Source: JAQICB01 sp046482735
GTDB lineage: Bacteria; Bacteroidota; Bacteroidia; Bacteroidales; UBA1715
Assembly (NCBI GenBank): GCA_046482735.1
Contig: JAWOEL010000080.1
Coordinates: 1 to 64,000, forward strand
Direction: 5' to 3'
DNA: 64,000 nt
Shown here: one piece after another, positions 16,871 to 26,289 of the stretch
Numbering within the stretch: position 1 is the stretch's first letter
Layout: each line of letters opens with the position of its first letter
Notes under the pieces: generated by a model
Told to the model about the DNA's origin: nothing
Databases searched by the model: none
What the model saw: the letters and a program-made list of their open reading frames with translations, nothing else
Position numbers and translations under genes: made by a program

Positions 16871-17617
16871 ATGAAATTATTAGAAGGAAAAACAGCACTT
16901 ATTACTGGTGCAGCACGTGGTATAGGTAAAGCTATAGCTTTACGTTATGCTTCAGAAGGAGCAAATATTGCTTTTACTGATTTAGAATATAATGAGGTTG
17001 CAGAGCAGACCCAAAAAGAAATTGCTGAATTAGGTGTACAAGCTCAAGGTTATGCTTCTAATGCTGCAAATTTTGAAGATACTCAGGCTGTCGTAAAAAA
17101 AATTCACGAGGATTTTGGTTCAATTGATATATTAGTAAATAATGCCGGAATAACTAAAGATGGTGCTCTTAAACGAATGACAGAAGATCAATGGGACGCT
17201 GTTATAACAGTAAATTTAAAATCTGTTTTTAATTTTACGAAATCAGTGCAACCTATTATGTGGAAACAAGCAGGAGGTAGTATTGTAAACGTGAGTTCTG
17301 TTGTTGGTGTTTCCGGAAATAAAAATCAAGCTAATTATTCAGCATCAAAAGCCGGTATGATTGGTTTTACAAAATCTGTTGCTAAAGAATTAGGAGCACG
17401 AAATATTCGTTCAAATGCGATAGCTCCAGGGTTTATTTTAACAGAAATGACTGCACAATTGCCGGAGTCTGTTATTGAGGAATGGAAAAAACAAATTCCA
17501 CTTAACCGACCAGGGAAGCCCGAAGATGTTGCAGATGTTTGTGTGTTTTTAGCCTCTGACATGTCCTCATATGTTACCGGTCAGGTTATACCTATTTGTG
17601 GTGGGTTAGAAATATAA
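16871..17617 (+). CDS. fabG: 3-oxoacyl-[acyl-carrier-protein] reductase
   Basis: Short-chain dehydrogenase of fatty-acid synthesis that reduces 3-oxoacyl-ACP with NADPH. In 248 residues the cofactor motif is TGAARGIG (12-19), followed by NNAG (90-93), the catalytic serine at 142/143 in NVSSVVG, Tyr156 and Lys160 in YSASK, and the FabG-like C-terminal half IRSNAIAPGFILTEMT with LASDMSSYVTGQVI. The length and C terminus fit FabG, though related SDRs cannot be fully excluded. gdhA follows after 7 bases, an unusual partner for fabG. A consensus promoter lies about 210 bases upstream. Confidence 0.88.
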   Translation: MKLLEGKTALITGAARGIGKAIALRYASEGANIAFTDLEYNEVAEQTQKEIAELGVQAQGYASNAANFEDTQAVVKKIHEDFGSIDILVNNAGITKDGALKRMTEDQWDAVITVNLKSVFNFTKSVQPIMWKQAGGSIVNVSSVVGVSGNKNQANYSASKAGMIGFTKSVAKELGARNIRSNAIAPGFILTEMTAQLPESVIEEWKKQIPLNRPGKPEDVADVCVFLASDMSSYVTGQVIPICGGLEI

Positions 17618-17624
17618 GACCTAT

Positions 17625-18965
17625 ATGTATATGACCCAGTCTCAATTACTTTTAGACAAATTAGAACAAAAATTTTCTACTGAACCAGAATATATACAAG
17701 CAATAACGGAATTTTTTAATTGTATAGAAGATGTATATGAATCTAATATACAGTATCAAAAAGCTAATATTCTTGAGCGTATAGCATTGCCCGATAAAAT
17801 TATAGAATTTCAGGTTCCCTGGCATGATGATAATGGCACTGTTCACGTAAATACAGGATATCGGGTTCAGTTTAATAATGTGCTTGGTCCATATAAGGGA
17901 GGACTACGGTTTCATCCTTCGGTTAATCTGAGTATTTTGAAATTTCTTGGTTTCGAACAAGTTTTTAAAAATAGTTTAACCACTCTACCTCTTGGTGGAG
18001 GTAAAGGTGGAGCCGATTTTGATTCACGTGGAAAATCGGAACCCGAAATTATGCGGTTTTGTCAGTCTTTTATGTTGCGTTTGTGGGCAGATATTGGTCA
18101 AAATATAGATATTCCGGCCGGTGATATTGGAGTTGGGAAGCGCGAGATAGGATATTTATATGGTATGTATAAACGGTTGACGCGTCAACATGTTGGCGTT
18201 ATAACAGGGAAAGGAATAGATTGGGGCGGTAGTAAAATACGTCCGGAAGCTACGGGCTATGGGGTAATATATTTTTTAGAGAATATGTTAGCTTCACGTG
18301 CTGATTCCATTGTCGGGAAACGAATAATAATTTCGGGTTTTGGTAATGTGGCCTGGGGTGCTGTGAAAAAAGCTAATGAACTTGGAGCCAAAATTATTGC
18401 AATATCCGGTCCTGATGGCTTTGTGCATGATCCTCATGGAATATGTGGTGAGAAAATTGAGTTTTTACTTGCCTTGCGATCCTCTAATAATGATGTGATA
18501 CGCCCCTTAGCTGAAAAATTTCATTTACTATTTGATCCTCATCGAAAACCATGGAATATCCCCTGTGATATTGCTATACCTTGTGCAACACAAAATGAAA
18601 TTACTGAAATTGATGTTCAACATCTTATAAAAAATAGATGTCAGTATATTGTTGAAGGTGCAAATATGCCGTGTTCTGATGAAGCTCAGCATTTAATAAA
18701 AAAATCTGATATTATATATGCACCGGGTAAGGCTTCTAATGCTGGTGGTGTAGCGGTTTCCGGTTTGGAGATGACACAAAATTCCGAACGGTATACCTGG
18801 GCTTCTGAAGGTGTGGACGATAAACTACGTCGTATAATGTATGAAATTCATGAAACTTGTTGTAAACACGGAAAAAAACCTGATAATTCTGTTGATTATG
18901 TTGAAGGTGCAAATATTGCATCTTTTATAAAAGTAGCAAATGCTATGTGTGATCTCGGAATATAA
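17625..18965 (+). CDS. gdhA: Glutamate dehydrogenase (hexameric, NADP type)
   Basis: Catalyses reductive amination of 2-oxoglutarate to glutamate. The 446 residues match the bacterial hexameric family: GPYKGGLRFHP (substrate lysine), TLPLGGGKGGADFD with catalytic Lys127, the Rossmann motif GFGNVAWGA and the C-terminal GKASNAGGVAVSGLEMTQNS. Two starts are possible, ATG at 17625 or at 17631; the difference is two residues. It is closely spaced behind fabG and is probably co-transcribed. NADP preference is assumed from family membership and not read from residues. Confidence 0.95.
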   Translation: MYMTQSQLLLDKLEQKFSTEPEYIQAITEFFNCIEDVYESNIQYQKANILERIALPDKIIEFQVPWHDDNGTVHVNTGYRVQFNNVLGPYKGGLRFHPSVNLSILKFLGFEQVFKNSLTTLPLGGGKGGADFDSRGKSEPEIMRFCQSFMLRLWADIGQNIDIPAGDIGVGKREIGYLYGMYKRLTRQHVGVITGKGIDWGGSKIRPEATGYGVIYFLENMLASRADSIVGKRIIISGFGNVAWGAVKKANELGAKIIAISGPDGFVHDPHGICGEKIEFLLALRSSNNDVIRPLAEKFHLLFDPHRKPWNIPCDIAIPCATQNEITEIDVQHLIKNRCQYIVEGANMPCSDEAQHLIKKSDIIYAPGKASNAGGVAVSGLEMTQNSERYTWASEGVDDKLRRIMYEIHETCCKHGKKPDNSVDYVEGANIASFIKVANAMCDLGI

Positions 18966-18975
18966 AAAAAAATTG

Positions 18976-18983
18976 TACATTTG
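18976..18983 (+). promoter_or_regulatory. Candidate -7 element for the cupin regulator
   Basis: TACATTTG fits TAnnTTTG, 35 bases before the ATG at 19019 and 10 bases after the gdhA stop. No matching -33 element is evident. Confidence 0.45.
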
Positions 18984-19018
18984 TATATAACTGAATAAAA
19001 CGTATAATTATTAACATT

Positions 19019-19567
19019 ATGAAAGAGTATACTAAAGAAATTGCTGATAGAATTAAAGAAATACGTGAACAATTGGGCTTATCTATTGACGAGGTGGCTG
19101 ATGAAACGCATATTAACAAATATGAGTATGAAGATTATGAGTCAGGACAAATTGATATTCCTGTGAGTGCGGTTATTAATATTGCAGCTTGTTTTAAAAC
19201 TGATGTGGCTGTTCTGTTAACTGGTGAAAAACCTACAGAAATAGGGTATTCGGTTACGCGTAAAGGTGAAGGTGTTAGTGTTGAACGTCATCATAGATAT
19301 AAGTATCAGGCATTGGCACATAATTTTGTAAATAAATTAGGAAAACCTTTTATCATTACTATAGATGCAAGTGATGAGGAGGTGCATTATAACAATCATG
19401 GTGGGCAAGAATTTATTTTTGTTCTGGATGGTCATGTAAAAATGTATTTTAAAGAAGAGGTTGTAGAGTTAAAAGAAGGGGATAATGTATATTTTGATGC
19501 GACTATTCCGCATGCTTTAAAAACAGAAAATGGTGAGCGTGCTCGTTGTTTAGCTGTTGTCTTTTAA
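19019..19567 (+). CDS. XRE-family regulator with a C-terminal cupin domain
   Basis: The 182 residues contain a Cro/CI-type helix-turn-helix (about 7-62: RIKEIREQLGLSIDEVADET...ISAVINIAACF) joined to a cupin sensor domain (about 100-180: GGQEFIFVLDGHVKMYF, ELKEGDNVYFDATIPH). This is the layout of PuuR-like regulators that sense small ligands. It is monocistronic, with a candidate promoter and a bidirectional terminator. The neighbours (gdhA upstream, a convergent cellulase gene) do not reveal the target. The cupin metal-ligand set looks incomplete by eye, with one clear His in ATIPH. Confidence 0.85.
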   Translation: MKEYTKEIADRIKEIREQLGLSIDEVADETHINKYEYEDYESGQIDIPVSAVINIAACFKTDVAVLLTGEKPTEIGYSVTRKGEGVSVERHHRYKYQALAHNFVNKLGKPFIITIDASDEEVHYNNHGGQEFIFVLDGHVKMYFKEEVVELKEGDNVYFDATIPHALKTENGERARCLAVVF

Positions 19568-19601
19568 TTGTTTTTTTGTAAGATAAAGATTCTAATACAT
19601 A

Positions 19602-19636
19602 AAAAAAGGCGATTCAATTTGAATCGCCTTTTTTTG
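19602..19636. terminator. Bidirectional intrinsic terminator
   Basis: A near-perfect hairpin, GGCGATTCAA and TTGAATCGCC around a single T, flanked by seven A on the left and seven T on the right. It serves the converging cupin-regulator and cellulase genes. Confidence 0.92.
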
Positions 19637-19696
19637 TTTAATGCATGTAGATATGTTTTTTAAACCAAAAAAAACATCTTGAAATAACTAACGTAA

Positions 19697-22600
19697 TTAC
19701 CAACTAAATGTATTTTCTGAATTTAGATACAAATAATATCCTTTACCTGGTAACACTTCGTCTAATGTTCCTGTATTATCATTTGCATCATAAAATTCAT
19801 TAAAATCTTTAAGAATAATCACATCATTAATTAAAGGATATAACGTATTCTCTATACTTCCTGATGTACTGTCCGATTGTGGATGGCTGAACATATTCCA
19901 TCCTGCTTGTAAAGAAATACTTCCACTTTCAACTTGTGTGCCGGAAATAATTAAATCAGATGCAGTATTCATTTTTACAAGATATGCCTTACCAAGTTCA
20001 AATGTTTGTAAACTTTGAAGACTTAAAGCTTGTCCGGGTTTATAGAACCCATCTGCATTTTTAATTAAATCTACATTATTCATAATGTCTGCAAATAAAG
20101 TATCTATAGAGGCATTAATGGGTTCTAGTTGAATTGAAATTAAATTCCATCCTGTCTGCAATGGTATCGTTTGACTTATTACATCACTTGTTACAATTAC
20201 ATCTATTTGAGCTTGTGGTGATTCACAGCCGCTAAGAGTTTGTGTGACAAAATATGATGTTGTGTCCTCACTTGTTGTTGAAGGTTCCGGTGCTGTCGGG
20301 TTACCGGTTCCGGTAGGAGAAGTATACCATAATAATGAACTCCCGGTAATGTTTTCAGCGGTAAGTTGTGTTGCCGTTTCTCCTACAGTATATTTAACAG
20401 GAGATGAAACTATCGGTGCATTCAGATATTCTGTTGATGTTATTGATTCTGTATTAAAATCTGAACTATTTCCCGCAGCATCTTTAGCCCGAACTTTTAT
20501 TGCATACTCAGTGTTACAATCTAACCCCGAAACAGTTGTGCTTGTTGAAGTACCAGATACTGTTTCGTATAACGTGCCGTCGAGATACACTTCATATTCT
20601 GTAACTTCAACATTGTCTGTTGATGCCCCCCAACTTACGCTAAAAGAATCCAAGGTGATATCACTAAATGATATTGTTCCGGGAGTTGTTGGTGCCTGGG
20701 TGTCTCCACAATCTGCATTGGGATCGATAATACCAAGTACGGGTGTTCTGCCGCATGTAGAGCCTGCAGATATCTGCCAGTCGTAAAAATAAAGATAATA
20801 GTTGCTATTTGAGGTGGTTCCCTGATATGCACCGGTTAACGTTACAATACCAGACGGACTTGATTCATATGGATAGGATGCACCGCTATTATGAAAACTG
20901 AGAGAACCATTAAAATCCACAGATGAAAGGCGTATACGAAGGTTTTCGCCCCAAGCTTTTTCTACTGTGAAATTGCCAAAAGAGAATTCAACTAATGAAC
21001 CAGCCATGCCTGTTTCAATATTAATAGGGTCTGATGTGAATGTTTTTGCCGGCGAAAAAGCATTTCCATTACCATCAAGAATTTCTACGGTCACTGTTCC
21101 TGAACCGTCACCATAAACACTACCTACAAACAGCTTCATTGAATGTACCGTAAAATCTGAGCCGACGGTAAATGCCATGTGTAAATCATCACTAACCCCC
21201 CAATCATTGGTTGAGCTGCCTACAGTGGTAGATGCACCTGCAGTACCATCAAAAGAACTGGCATCCTGTACGTAAAAAGTTGTAGATTCTGAAATTGTTG
21301 TTGAATAAGTTGTTTCTGTTTCTAATGGTGTGCCACCTGTTTGAGAATCGTACCACTCATAAGTACCCGGAGTTGAAACAGCAAGGTTAACAGTTCCTGC
21401 TTCGCAAATTGTGTCGTGTTGAACTTCAGGTAATAATGAGGTAATTATTATATCATCAGTTTTGTCTGTACATCCCGCAGCACTTACCGTTACCGAATAT
21501 GTTCCAGCATTATATGCAGTATATGTTTGTGCTGTGGCATCAGGAATAACTGAGCCGTCTATCGACCATGCGTAATTAATACCCGTGCCGGAAACTCCTG
21601 CATCAAGTGTTTTTGTTGTTTCTTCGCAAAGTTCAGCATCGGCTCCTAAATCAACAGTTGGTAGTTCGGCAGAAACGACAATATCGTCAGATGTGGTCCA
21701 TGCACCTGATGTTTCTGCTATTTCACAGGTGTAGGTGTCAGCTTCTGTTACCGTAACACTTGTGAGATTTGCACCTTCATTAAATGGTGTCGAAGATGAA
21801 CCTTTGTACCATTTATAGGTAATAGATTCTCCTGATTGCAGACTACTTAAATCAGTAGTTGCAGTGATAGTAGCTTCACCTGTTCCGCATAATGTAAGTT
21901 CATCGCCTAATTCCGGTGTTGGATGACCAAATTGGTTTATATCTACCGGGTTGTCCATTGATATAATATATCCTAAAGCCGCAACTAATCCCGCATTATA
22001 ATCAATACCCCCTTCAGAAGTTTCATAATTACCGATATCTTCTGTGAAGTTAGGGTCGCGGGAACCACCAATCATATATCCGTGTTGAGCATTTCGTGTT
22101 GGAATAACCAAAGTGTCCTGTTCTGCCATAATATTATCAGATAAAAAAACATTTCTATGGTGTGGATGTTGAGCTGAGTTGCAAGAACCACATCCTTCCC
22201 GGTTAAACCCAACAACAAAAGAAAAATTGGCAGTGTTGCTTCCTAAAATATAATCTACTTGGTCGTAAATAAATTTATCAACTATTGTATCGTTATTATA
22301 TTTTTGCCATAACCCAACAATAAAAGCAGCATTAGCGTTGTAACGTAATGGCCCCCATGTTCCATCACCACCAGTGTATAAATCATTACTGCCGACGTCA
22401 GCTTTATACATTAATGCAAATTCTTCAAATAATGTTTCTCCGTATGAATCTCCTAATAGTGCTAAGTTGTATGCCGCAACATCATCGTTATTGTTATAAC
22501 AGTATGTATAATTGTGGTTATCGATATTTCTATTATCAGAAGGCCCTCTTGTATCTAAAGCTTCATTTTTATAATCTTCATTACCAGTAGCCCAATACAA

Positions 22601-23497
22601 TTCGGCACATGCACTTATATAATCATCTTCCCAACGTGCGTTTGCAGGGTAAAACGAGCTAGCAGCAACGGTTCCACCCTGGTTAGACTTTGCATATTGA
22701 TATGCATATTCAGCATGTGTTAAACAGGTTGCAGCGTATGCCGGGTCGAATGGTTCATACACACGAGCCATTAAAGCAAGTGTTGCTGCACAGTTAGATG
22801 GCATGGATGCATCGGTGGGGTTTTTAACAAAATCACGTGAACCATCTGCTTGTCCGCCTTCAGATTTTGGTAATGTTGCCATAGCAACAGATGTTACCCA
22901 ATTTTTATGGTCGGCAGCACCATTTCCTACTTGAGAGTAAAATGTTGTGGGGTTTGGGGCACATTGTATAAGAAAATCTGTTTGATATTTAAGCTCATCA
23001 AGAATGTCGGGAATACCATTGGGTTCTCCTTTTCCACCTTCCCAGCTGAAATCATCCGAAGATTGATACCCGGTATAGTCAAAAGAATAAAAATCGTCGA
23101 AGCCTTCCGGAAATTCGGCATATGCTTTTAATAATGTATATGCCGCATAAAAGTATGTTTGGCCGAATTTTACATGATCACCGCAATCAACCCATCCGCC
23201 TTCGAGACTGTGGGCACCATCGGCGTCGTCTGTAAAACATTTGCCGGGTTGGAGTTTGCTTACATCTGCACCCTTTGAAGATTCCAACAAACTCATATCT
23301 TCCGAATTTGGGGTGTGATCCATTATTAACCAATTGGGGCCATCGCCCGAACGTTGCCCGCCATACATACGTGTTGTCATCCACAATGCTTTTGTGTAGT
23401 CTCCATTTGTTAAATCTTGTGCTATAACAAAGGTGTTAACATTGCAACATAATAAGAAAATACCTAAGATTTTTGTAAATGTTTTCATGCGATTCAA
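19697..23497 (-). CDS. Secreted multidomain glycoside hydrolase family 9 (endoglucanase)
   Basis: Predicted cellulase or related beta-glucanase of 1266 residues. A signal peptide (1-26, ending VIAQ) leads to a GH9 catalytic domain (about 28-515). Catalytic Asp104 and Asp107 are in GGWVDCGDH; the conserved His region is AQHPHHRN; the general acid Glu495 is in TSEGGIDYNAGL. Behind it come Ig/PKD-like domains (about 535-710), a jelly-roll-like region (about 740-900), a fibronectin type III domain (about 930-1020, SFSVSWGASTDNVEVTEYEV), another Ig-like stretch and two related C-terminal segments (LQTGWNLISIQ and LQAGWNMFSHP). A typical type IX sorting tail was not recognised, so the export route is uncertain. 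It stands alone, convergent with the cupin-regulator gene. Confidence 0.92.
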   Translation of the reverse strand: MNRMKTFTKILGIFLLCCNVNTFVIAQDLTNGDYTKALWMTTRMYGGQRSGDGPNWLIMDHTPNSEDMSLLESSKGADVSKLQPGKCFTDDADGAHSLEGGWVDCGDHVKFGQTYFYAAYTLLKAYAEFPEGFDDFYSFDYTGYQSSDDFSWEGGKGEPNGIPDILDELKYQTDFLIQCAPNPTTFYSQVGNGAADHKNWVTSVAMATLPKSEGGQADGSRDFVKNPTDASMPSNCAATLALMARVYEPFDPAYAATCLTHAEYAYQYAKSNQGGTVAASSFYPANARWEDDYISACAELYWATGNEDYKNEALDTRGPSDNRNIDNHNYTYCYNNNDDVAAYNLALLGDSYGETLFEEFALMYKADVGSNDLYTGGDGTWGPLRYNANAAFIVGLWQKYNNDTIVDKFIYDQVDYILGSNTANFSFVVGFNREGCGSCNSAQHPHHRNVFLSDNIMAEQDTLVIPTRNAQHGYMIGGSRDPNFTEDIGNYETSEGGIDYNAGLVAALGYIISMDNPVDINQFGHPTPELGDELTLCGTGEATITATTDLSSLQSGESITYKWYKGSSSTPFNEGANLTSVTVTEADTYTCEIAETSGAWTTSDDIVVSAELPTVDLGADAELCEETTKTLDAGVSGTGINYAWSIDGSVIPDATAQTYTAYNAGTYSVTVSAAGCTDKTDDIIITSLLPEVQHDTICEAGTVNLAVSTPGTYEWYDSQTGGTPLETETTYSTTISESTTFYVQDASSFDGTAGASTTVGSSTNDWGVSDDLHMAFTVGSDFTVHSMKLFVGSVYGDGSGTVTVEILDGNGNAFSPAKTFTSDPINIETGMAGSLVEFSFGNFTVEKAWGENLRIRLSSVDFNGSLSFHNSGASYPYESSPSGIVTLTGAYQGTTSNSNYYLYFYDWQISAGSTCGRTPVLGIIDPNADCGDTQAPTTPGTISFSDITLDSFSVSWGASTDNVEVTEYEVYLDGTLYETVSGTSTSTTVSGLDCNTEYAIKVRAKDAAGNSSDFNTESITSTEYLNAPIVSSPVKYTVGETATQLTAENITGSSLLWYTSPTGTGNPTAPEPSTTSEDTTSYFVTQTLSGCESPQAQIDVIVTSDVISQTIPLQTGWNLISIQLEPINASIDTLFADIMNNVDLIKNADGFYKPGQALSLQSLQTFELGKAYLVKMNTASDLIISGTQVESGSISLQAGWNMFSHPQSDSTSGSIENTLYPLINDVIILKDFNEFYDANDNTGTLDEVLPGKGYYLYLNSENTFSW

Positions 23498-23538
23498 TTA
23501 TTAATTTATCCTTATATTCTGTTTAATAACAATTATGG

Positions 23539-23628
23539 ATAGGGAATGCCCTATGTATATCATAATTGATAAAAATTAAAATGGAATATATGTTATTAAA
23601 CGTATATTTAGTATTAAACGCAAAAATA
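23539..23628 (-). promoter_or_regulatory. Upstream control region of the GH9 gene
   Basis: A minus-strand TATTTTTG (23628-23621) is a candidate -7 element about 125 bases before the GH9 start. Directly downstream lie two direct copies of CGTTTAATA (23620-23612 and 23602-23594), 18 bases apart, over the expected start of transcription. Closer to the gene, ATAGGG-AATG-CCCTAT (23539-23554) is a perfect inverted repeat. Together they look like operator sites for an inducible gene. No -33 element was found. Confidence 0.45.
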
Positions 23629-23644
23629 AATAAATATTTCTGTT

Positions 23645-24004
23645 TTATTGTAAAAATATATACGAAACAACTTGCATAAGGATATATATGGAGAGCATGA
23701 AAAATCCTAAATACAATATAAAATGAAAGTTTTTTTGAGTTTGTTTTTGTGGGGTAGAGTTTTGAGAAACAAAATGTTCCCAGTTTTGGTATTGAGCAAA
23801 TTGTGCCAGTGCATTTTTGTCTTCTAGTGCAATATCATTTTCTGATAATGTGTGCCGATACATGCTATAGAGAGTTTGGGAATCTATTTTATGACCTGTT
23901 TTTAAAGCAATTCTGTCAGATAAGTCATCTGCTATCCCCTGAGTTAATCCTCTGTTTAAGAATTCAGTTTTATTTATTGCTTGTTGCAGGCAGAGTTGTA
24001 ACAT
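23645..24004 (-). CDS. Small protein with a C-terminal membrane anchor
   Basis: A 119-residue protein starting at an ATG 11 bases after lpxB ends. The first 80 residues are soluble and helical, and end in ALAQFAQYQNWEHFV. That pattern, preceded by LSDRIALKTG and DSQTLYSMYRHTL, recalls a helical domain found at the N terminus of assorted Bacteroidota proteins (inference from memory, not searched). A single hydrophobic helix (about 95-115) ends the protein, so the soluble part is likely cytoplasmic. It may be co-transcribed with lpxB. No function is assigned. Confidence 0.6.
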   Translation of the reverse strand: MLQLCLQQAINKTEFLNRGLTQGIADDLSDRIALKTGHKIDSQTLYSMYRHTLSENDIALEDKNALAQFAQYQNWEHFVSQNSTPQKQTQKNFHFILYLGFFMLSIYILMQVVSYIFLQ

Positions 24005-24015
24005 ACAAGGAAGTA

Positions 24016-25140
24016 TTATTTAACGAATAAGTATTTTTGAATTAAATCTGCAGTTCTTTTCGCAGTTCCATTATGTCCTAATTTATGTTGTAACACCTTA
24101 TATGAATTGAATATGTCTTTCCGAAAATCAGTGTCAAATAAAATTTTAGTCAGAGCTTTTTTAAGGTTTGCTGCATGCATATCTTTTTGTAACAGTTCCG
24201 GAACAATAGATTTATTCATTATAATATTTGGAAGTCCTAAGTATGATAGATTAACCAACATTTTAGCTATATAAAATGTAAAAGGATTTGTTTTGTATAC
24301 AACAATTTGTGGAATATGAAAAAGTGCAGTTTCCAAAGTAGCTGTGCCCGAAACAACAATAGCAGCATCTGATTTTGTGAGAAGTTCATATGTTTGGTCA
24401 AAAACGACAGATACATTATGTGCAGAGATGTATTGTCGGTAAAAATCTTTTGAAAAATGAGAAATACCGGCAATTACAAATTCATACTCATGGAAGTCTT
24501 CAGATATTTGTTGCATTGTAGTAAGGTTGTCTCGTATTTCATATTCCCGGCTCCCTGGTAATACTGCGATAATTTTTTTGTCAGGAAGATTATGTGTTTT
24601 GATAAACGAAGCTTGTGAGTATTTTTGAGAAAAATTGTGAATTGCATCAATCAATGGGTGTCCGACAAAATCAACATCATAATTGTGTTTTTTGTATGTG
24701 TCTTTTATAAAAGGGAGTTCAACAAACATATGATCTATATATTTTTTTATTTTGTGAACTCGTTTTTCTTTCCAAATCCAAATAGTCGGTGAAATATAAT
24801 AAAATGTAGGTATTCCTAATTGCTTTACAAAAGGAGCAATTTTTAGGTTAAACCCGGGAAAATCTATAAAAATAACAGCGTCTGGTTTGTGTATTTCTAT
24901 ATCTTTTTTGCAGAAAGTAATGTTCGATATTATTGTACGTAGATGTTTAATAACTTCAACTATACCCATGTGGTCATAGTCTTTGTAATGTTTAACCGGT
25001 TCAGTGTGTGTGGCTGCAGCCATTTTGTCTCCCCCCCAAAATCTAAAACTTGCATCAGAATCATTATGAATTATTTGTTCAATTAAATGTGCTCCATGCA
25101 AATCCCCGGAAGCCTCACCGGCTATTAGATAATAGTTCAT
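24016..25140 (-). CDS. lpxB: Lipid-A-disaccharide synthase
   Basis: Glycosyltransferase (GT19) that joins UDP-2,3-diacylglucosamine and lipid X to form the lipid A disaccharide at the inner membrane surface. The 374 residues show AGEASGDLHGA at the N terminus, DYDHMGIVEVI, IDFPGFNLKIA, YYISPTIWIWKEKRV, FVGHPLID and LPGSREYEI, all LpxB markers. It is near usual length. The gene is 3 bases after a small membrane-protein gene that itself follows surE, giving a surE-orf-lpxB group. It implies an outer membrane with lipopolysaccharide. Confidence 0.96.
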   Translation of the reverse strand: MNYYLIAGEASGDLHGAHLIEQIIHNDSDASFRFWGGDKMAAATHTEPVKHYKDYDHMGIVEVIKHLRTIISNITFCKKDIEIHKPDAVIFIDFPGFNLKIAPFVKQLGIPTFYYISPTIWIWKEKRVHKIKKYIDHMFVELPFIKDTYKKHNYDVDFVGHPLIDAIHNFSQKYSQASFIKTHNLPDKKIIAVLPGSREYEIRDNLTTMQQISEDFHEYEFVIAGISHFSKDFYRQYISAHNVSVVFDQTYELLTKSDAAIVVSGTATLETALFHIPQIVVYKTNPFTFYIAKMLVNLSYLGLPNIIMNKSIVPELLQKDMHAANLKKALTKILFDTDFRKDIFNSYKVLQHKLGHNGTAKRTADLIQKYLFVK

Positions 25141-25143
25141 ATA

Positions 25144-25431
25144 TTAAAAATTAATAATAACTATAGCAAATATATACACAAAAGTTGGAATGATAATGCC
25201 TTTGAGGCTATGGTCGAATTTTTTGTAATACAACAGACTCGAAAGAATAAATGTTGGAATCATAGACCATATGTATACATTTGTTGCAACATTAGCTCGT
25301 GCTAATTTCGACATATATTCTTCTAAAGAAAGAGTGTCGGTAAACCAAATATACATTCCAAAAAAAGAAATTATAGGTAGAGTTATACCTATTATTATTC
25401 CTGTCCAAATATTATCGTAGATTTTTTTCAT
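25144..25431 (-). CDS. Small membrane protein between surE and lpxB
   Basis: A 95-residue protein with three hydrophobic segments (about 8-30, 50-67 and 76-94) and a charged loop (TLSLEEYMSKLARA). It starts 4 bases after the surE stop and ends 3 bases before lpxB, so it is translated as part of that group. No family is recognised. The tight spacing is the main support that it is a real gene. Confidence 0.7.
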   Translation of the reverse strand: MKKIYDNIWTGIIIGITLPIISFFGMYIWFTDTLSLEEYMSKLARANVATNVYIWSMIPTFILSSLLYYKKFDHSLKGIIIPTFVYIFAIVIINF

Positions 25432-25435
25432 ACTG

Positions 25436-26203
25436 TTAACTGTTTAAAAATGATAATTTATTCATAGATGCAATATCTGTTTTTTCGATTCTTAAAGGAG
25501 TAATGCTCGCATATCCTTCTTTTAAAAGCCATTCATCTGTTTCTTCGGCATCAGGTTCAACGTTTTTAAATTCTCCGGTAAGCCAGTAATAGTCACGACT
25601 ATGTGGGTCTGTTCGGTGTTCGAATCGTTCAACCCATATGCCATCTGCTTGACGGCTTATGCATGTGCCACGAATTTCAGGTGTATCCGGAAAGTTTATG
25701 TTTAAAAAAACGTAGTTTGGAATGCCGTTTTGTAATACTTTTTCTGAAATAGAATATACTATGTTCGAATAGCAGGAAAAATCTGCGTGTTTGTCGTGCA
25801 ATAGGCTTGAAAAAGCAATGGAGGGTATGTTGTTTATTGCACCTTCTCGGGCAGCAGCAACTGTTCCAGAATAGATTGCACAAATTGATGAGTTGGATCC
25901 ATGATTAATACCGGAAACAATAAGATCCGGTTTTTCTGTTTGATAAAATTTATCTAAGGCGAATTTTATGCAATCAACCGGGGTGCCCGACAAACTGTAT
26001 GTTGTAATTCCTGGTTCGTCACGGTGTTTTTCTATATTAAGAGGATTGGAAAATGTAATTGCATGAGACATGCCGGAGTGCGGCCTTTCTGGTGCAATGC
26101 ATAATACATCACCTAACTTTTCCATTTCTTTGACTAAAATACTTAATCCGTGTGCATAAATGCCATCGTCATTCGTAACAAAAATTTTTTTTCGGTTTTG
26201 CAT
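25436..26203 (-). CDS. surE: 5'/3'-nucleotidase SurE
   Basis: Metal-dependent phosphatase of nucleoside monophosphates, linked to stationary-phase survival. The metal site starts at FVTNDDGI (Asp12, Asp13), continues with PHSGMSHAIT (Ser43 region) and SGINHGSN (Asn97 region), and the substrate-side VDCIKFALD follows GTP. At 255 residues it is typical. First gene of the surE-orf-lpxB group, divergent from pheT over 86 bases. Confidence 0.95.
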   Translation of the reverse strand: MQNRKKIFVTNDDGIYAHGLSILVKEMEKLGDVLCIAPERPHSGMSHAITFSNPLNIEKHRDEPGITTYSLSGTPVDCIKFALDKFYQTEKPDLIVSGINHGSNSSICAIYSGTVAAAREGAINNIPSIAFSSLLHDKHADFSCYSNIVYSISEKVLQNGIPNYVFLNINFPDTPEIRGTCISRQADGIWVERFEHRTDPHSRDYYWLTGEFKNVEPDAEETDEWLLKEGYASITPLRIEKTDIASMNKLSFLNS

Positions 26204-26256
26204 AATTAATCTTTATATTTTGTGTGCTAAGGTACCGAAATTCATTCAAAAAAATG

Positions 26257-26264
26257 TATTTTTG
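26257..26264 (+). promoter_or_regulatory. Candidate -7 element for pheT
   Basis: TATTTTTG matches TAnnTTTG and lies 25 bases before the pheT ATG, in the divergent surE/pheT region. No clear -33 element. Confidence 0.5.
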
Positions 26265-26289
26265 TCTAACAAAATAAAAAACATTTGAA

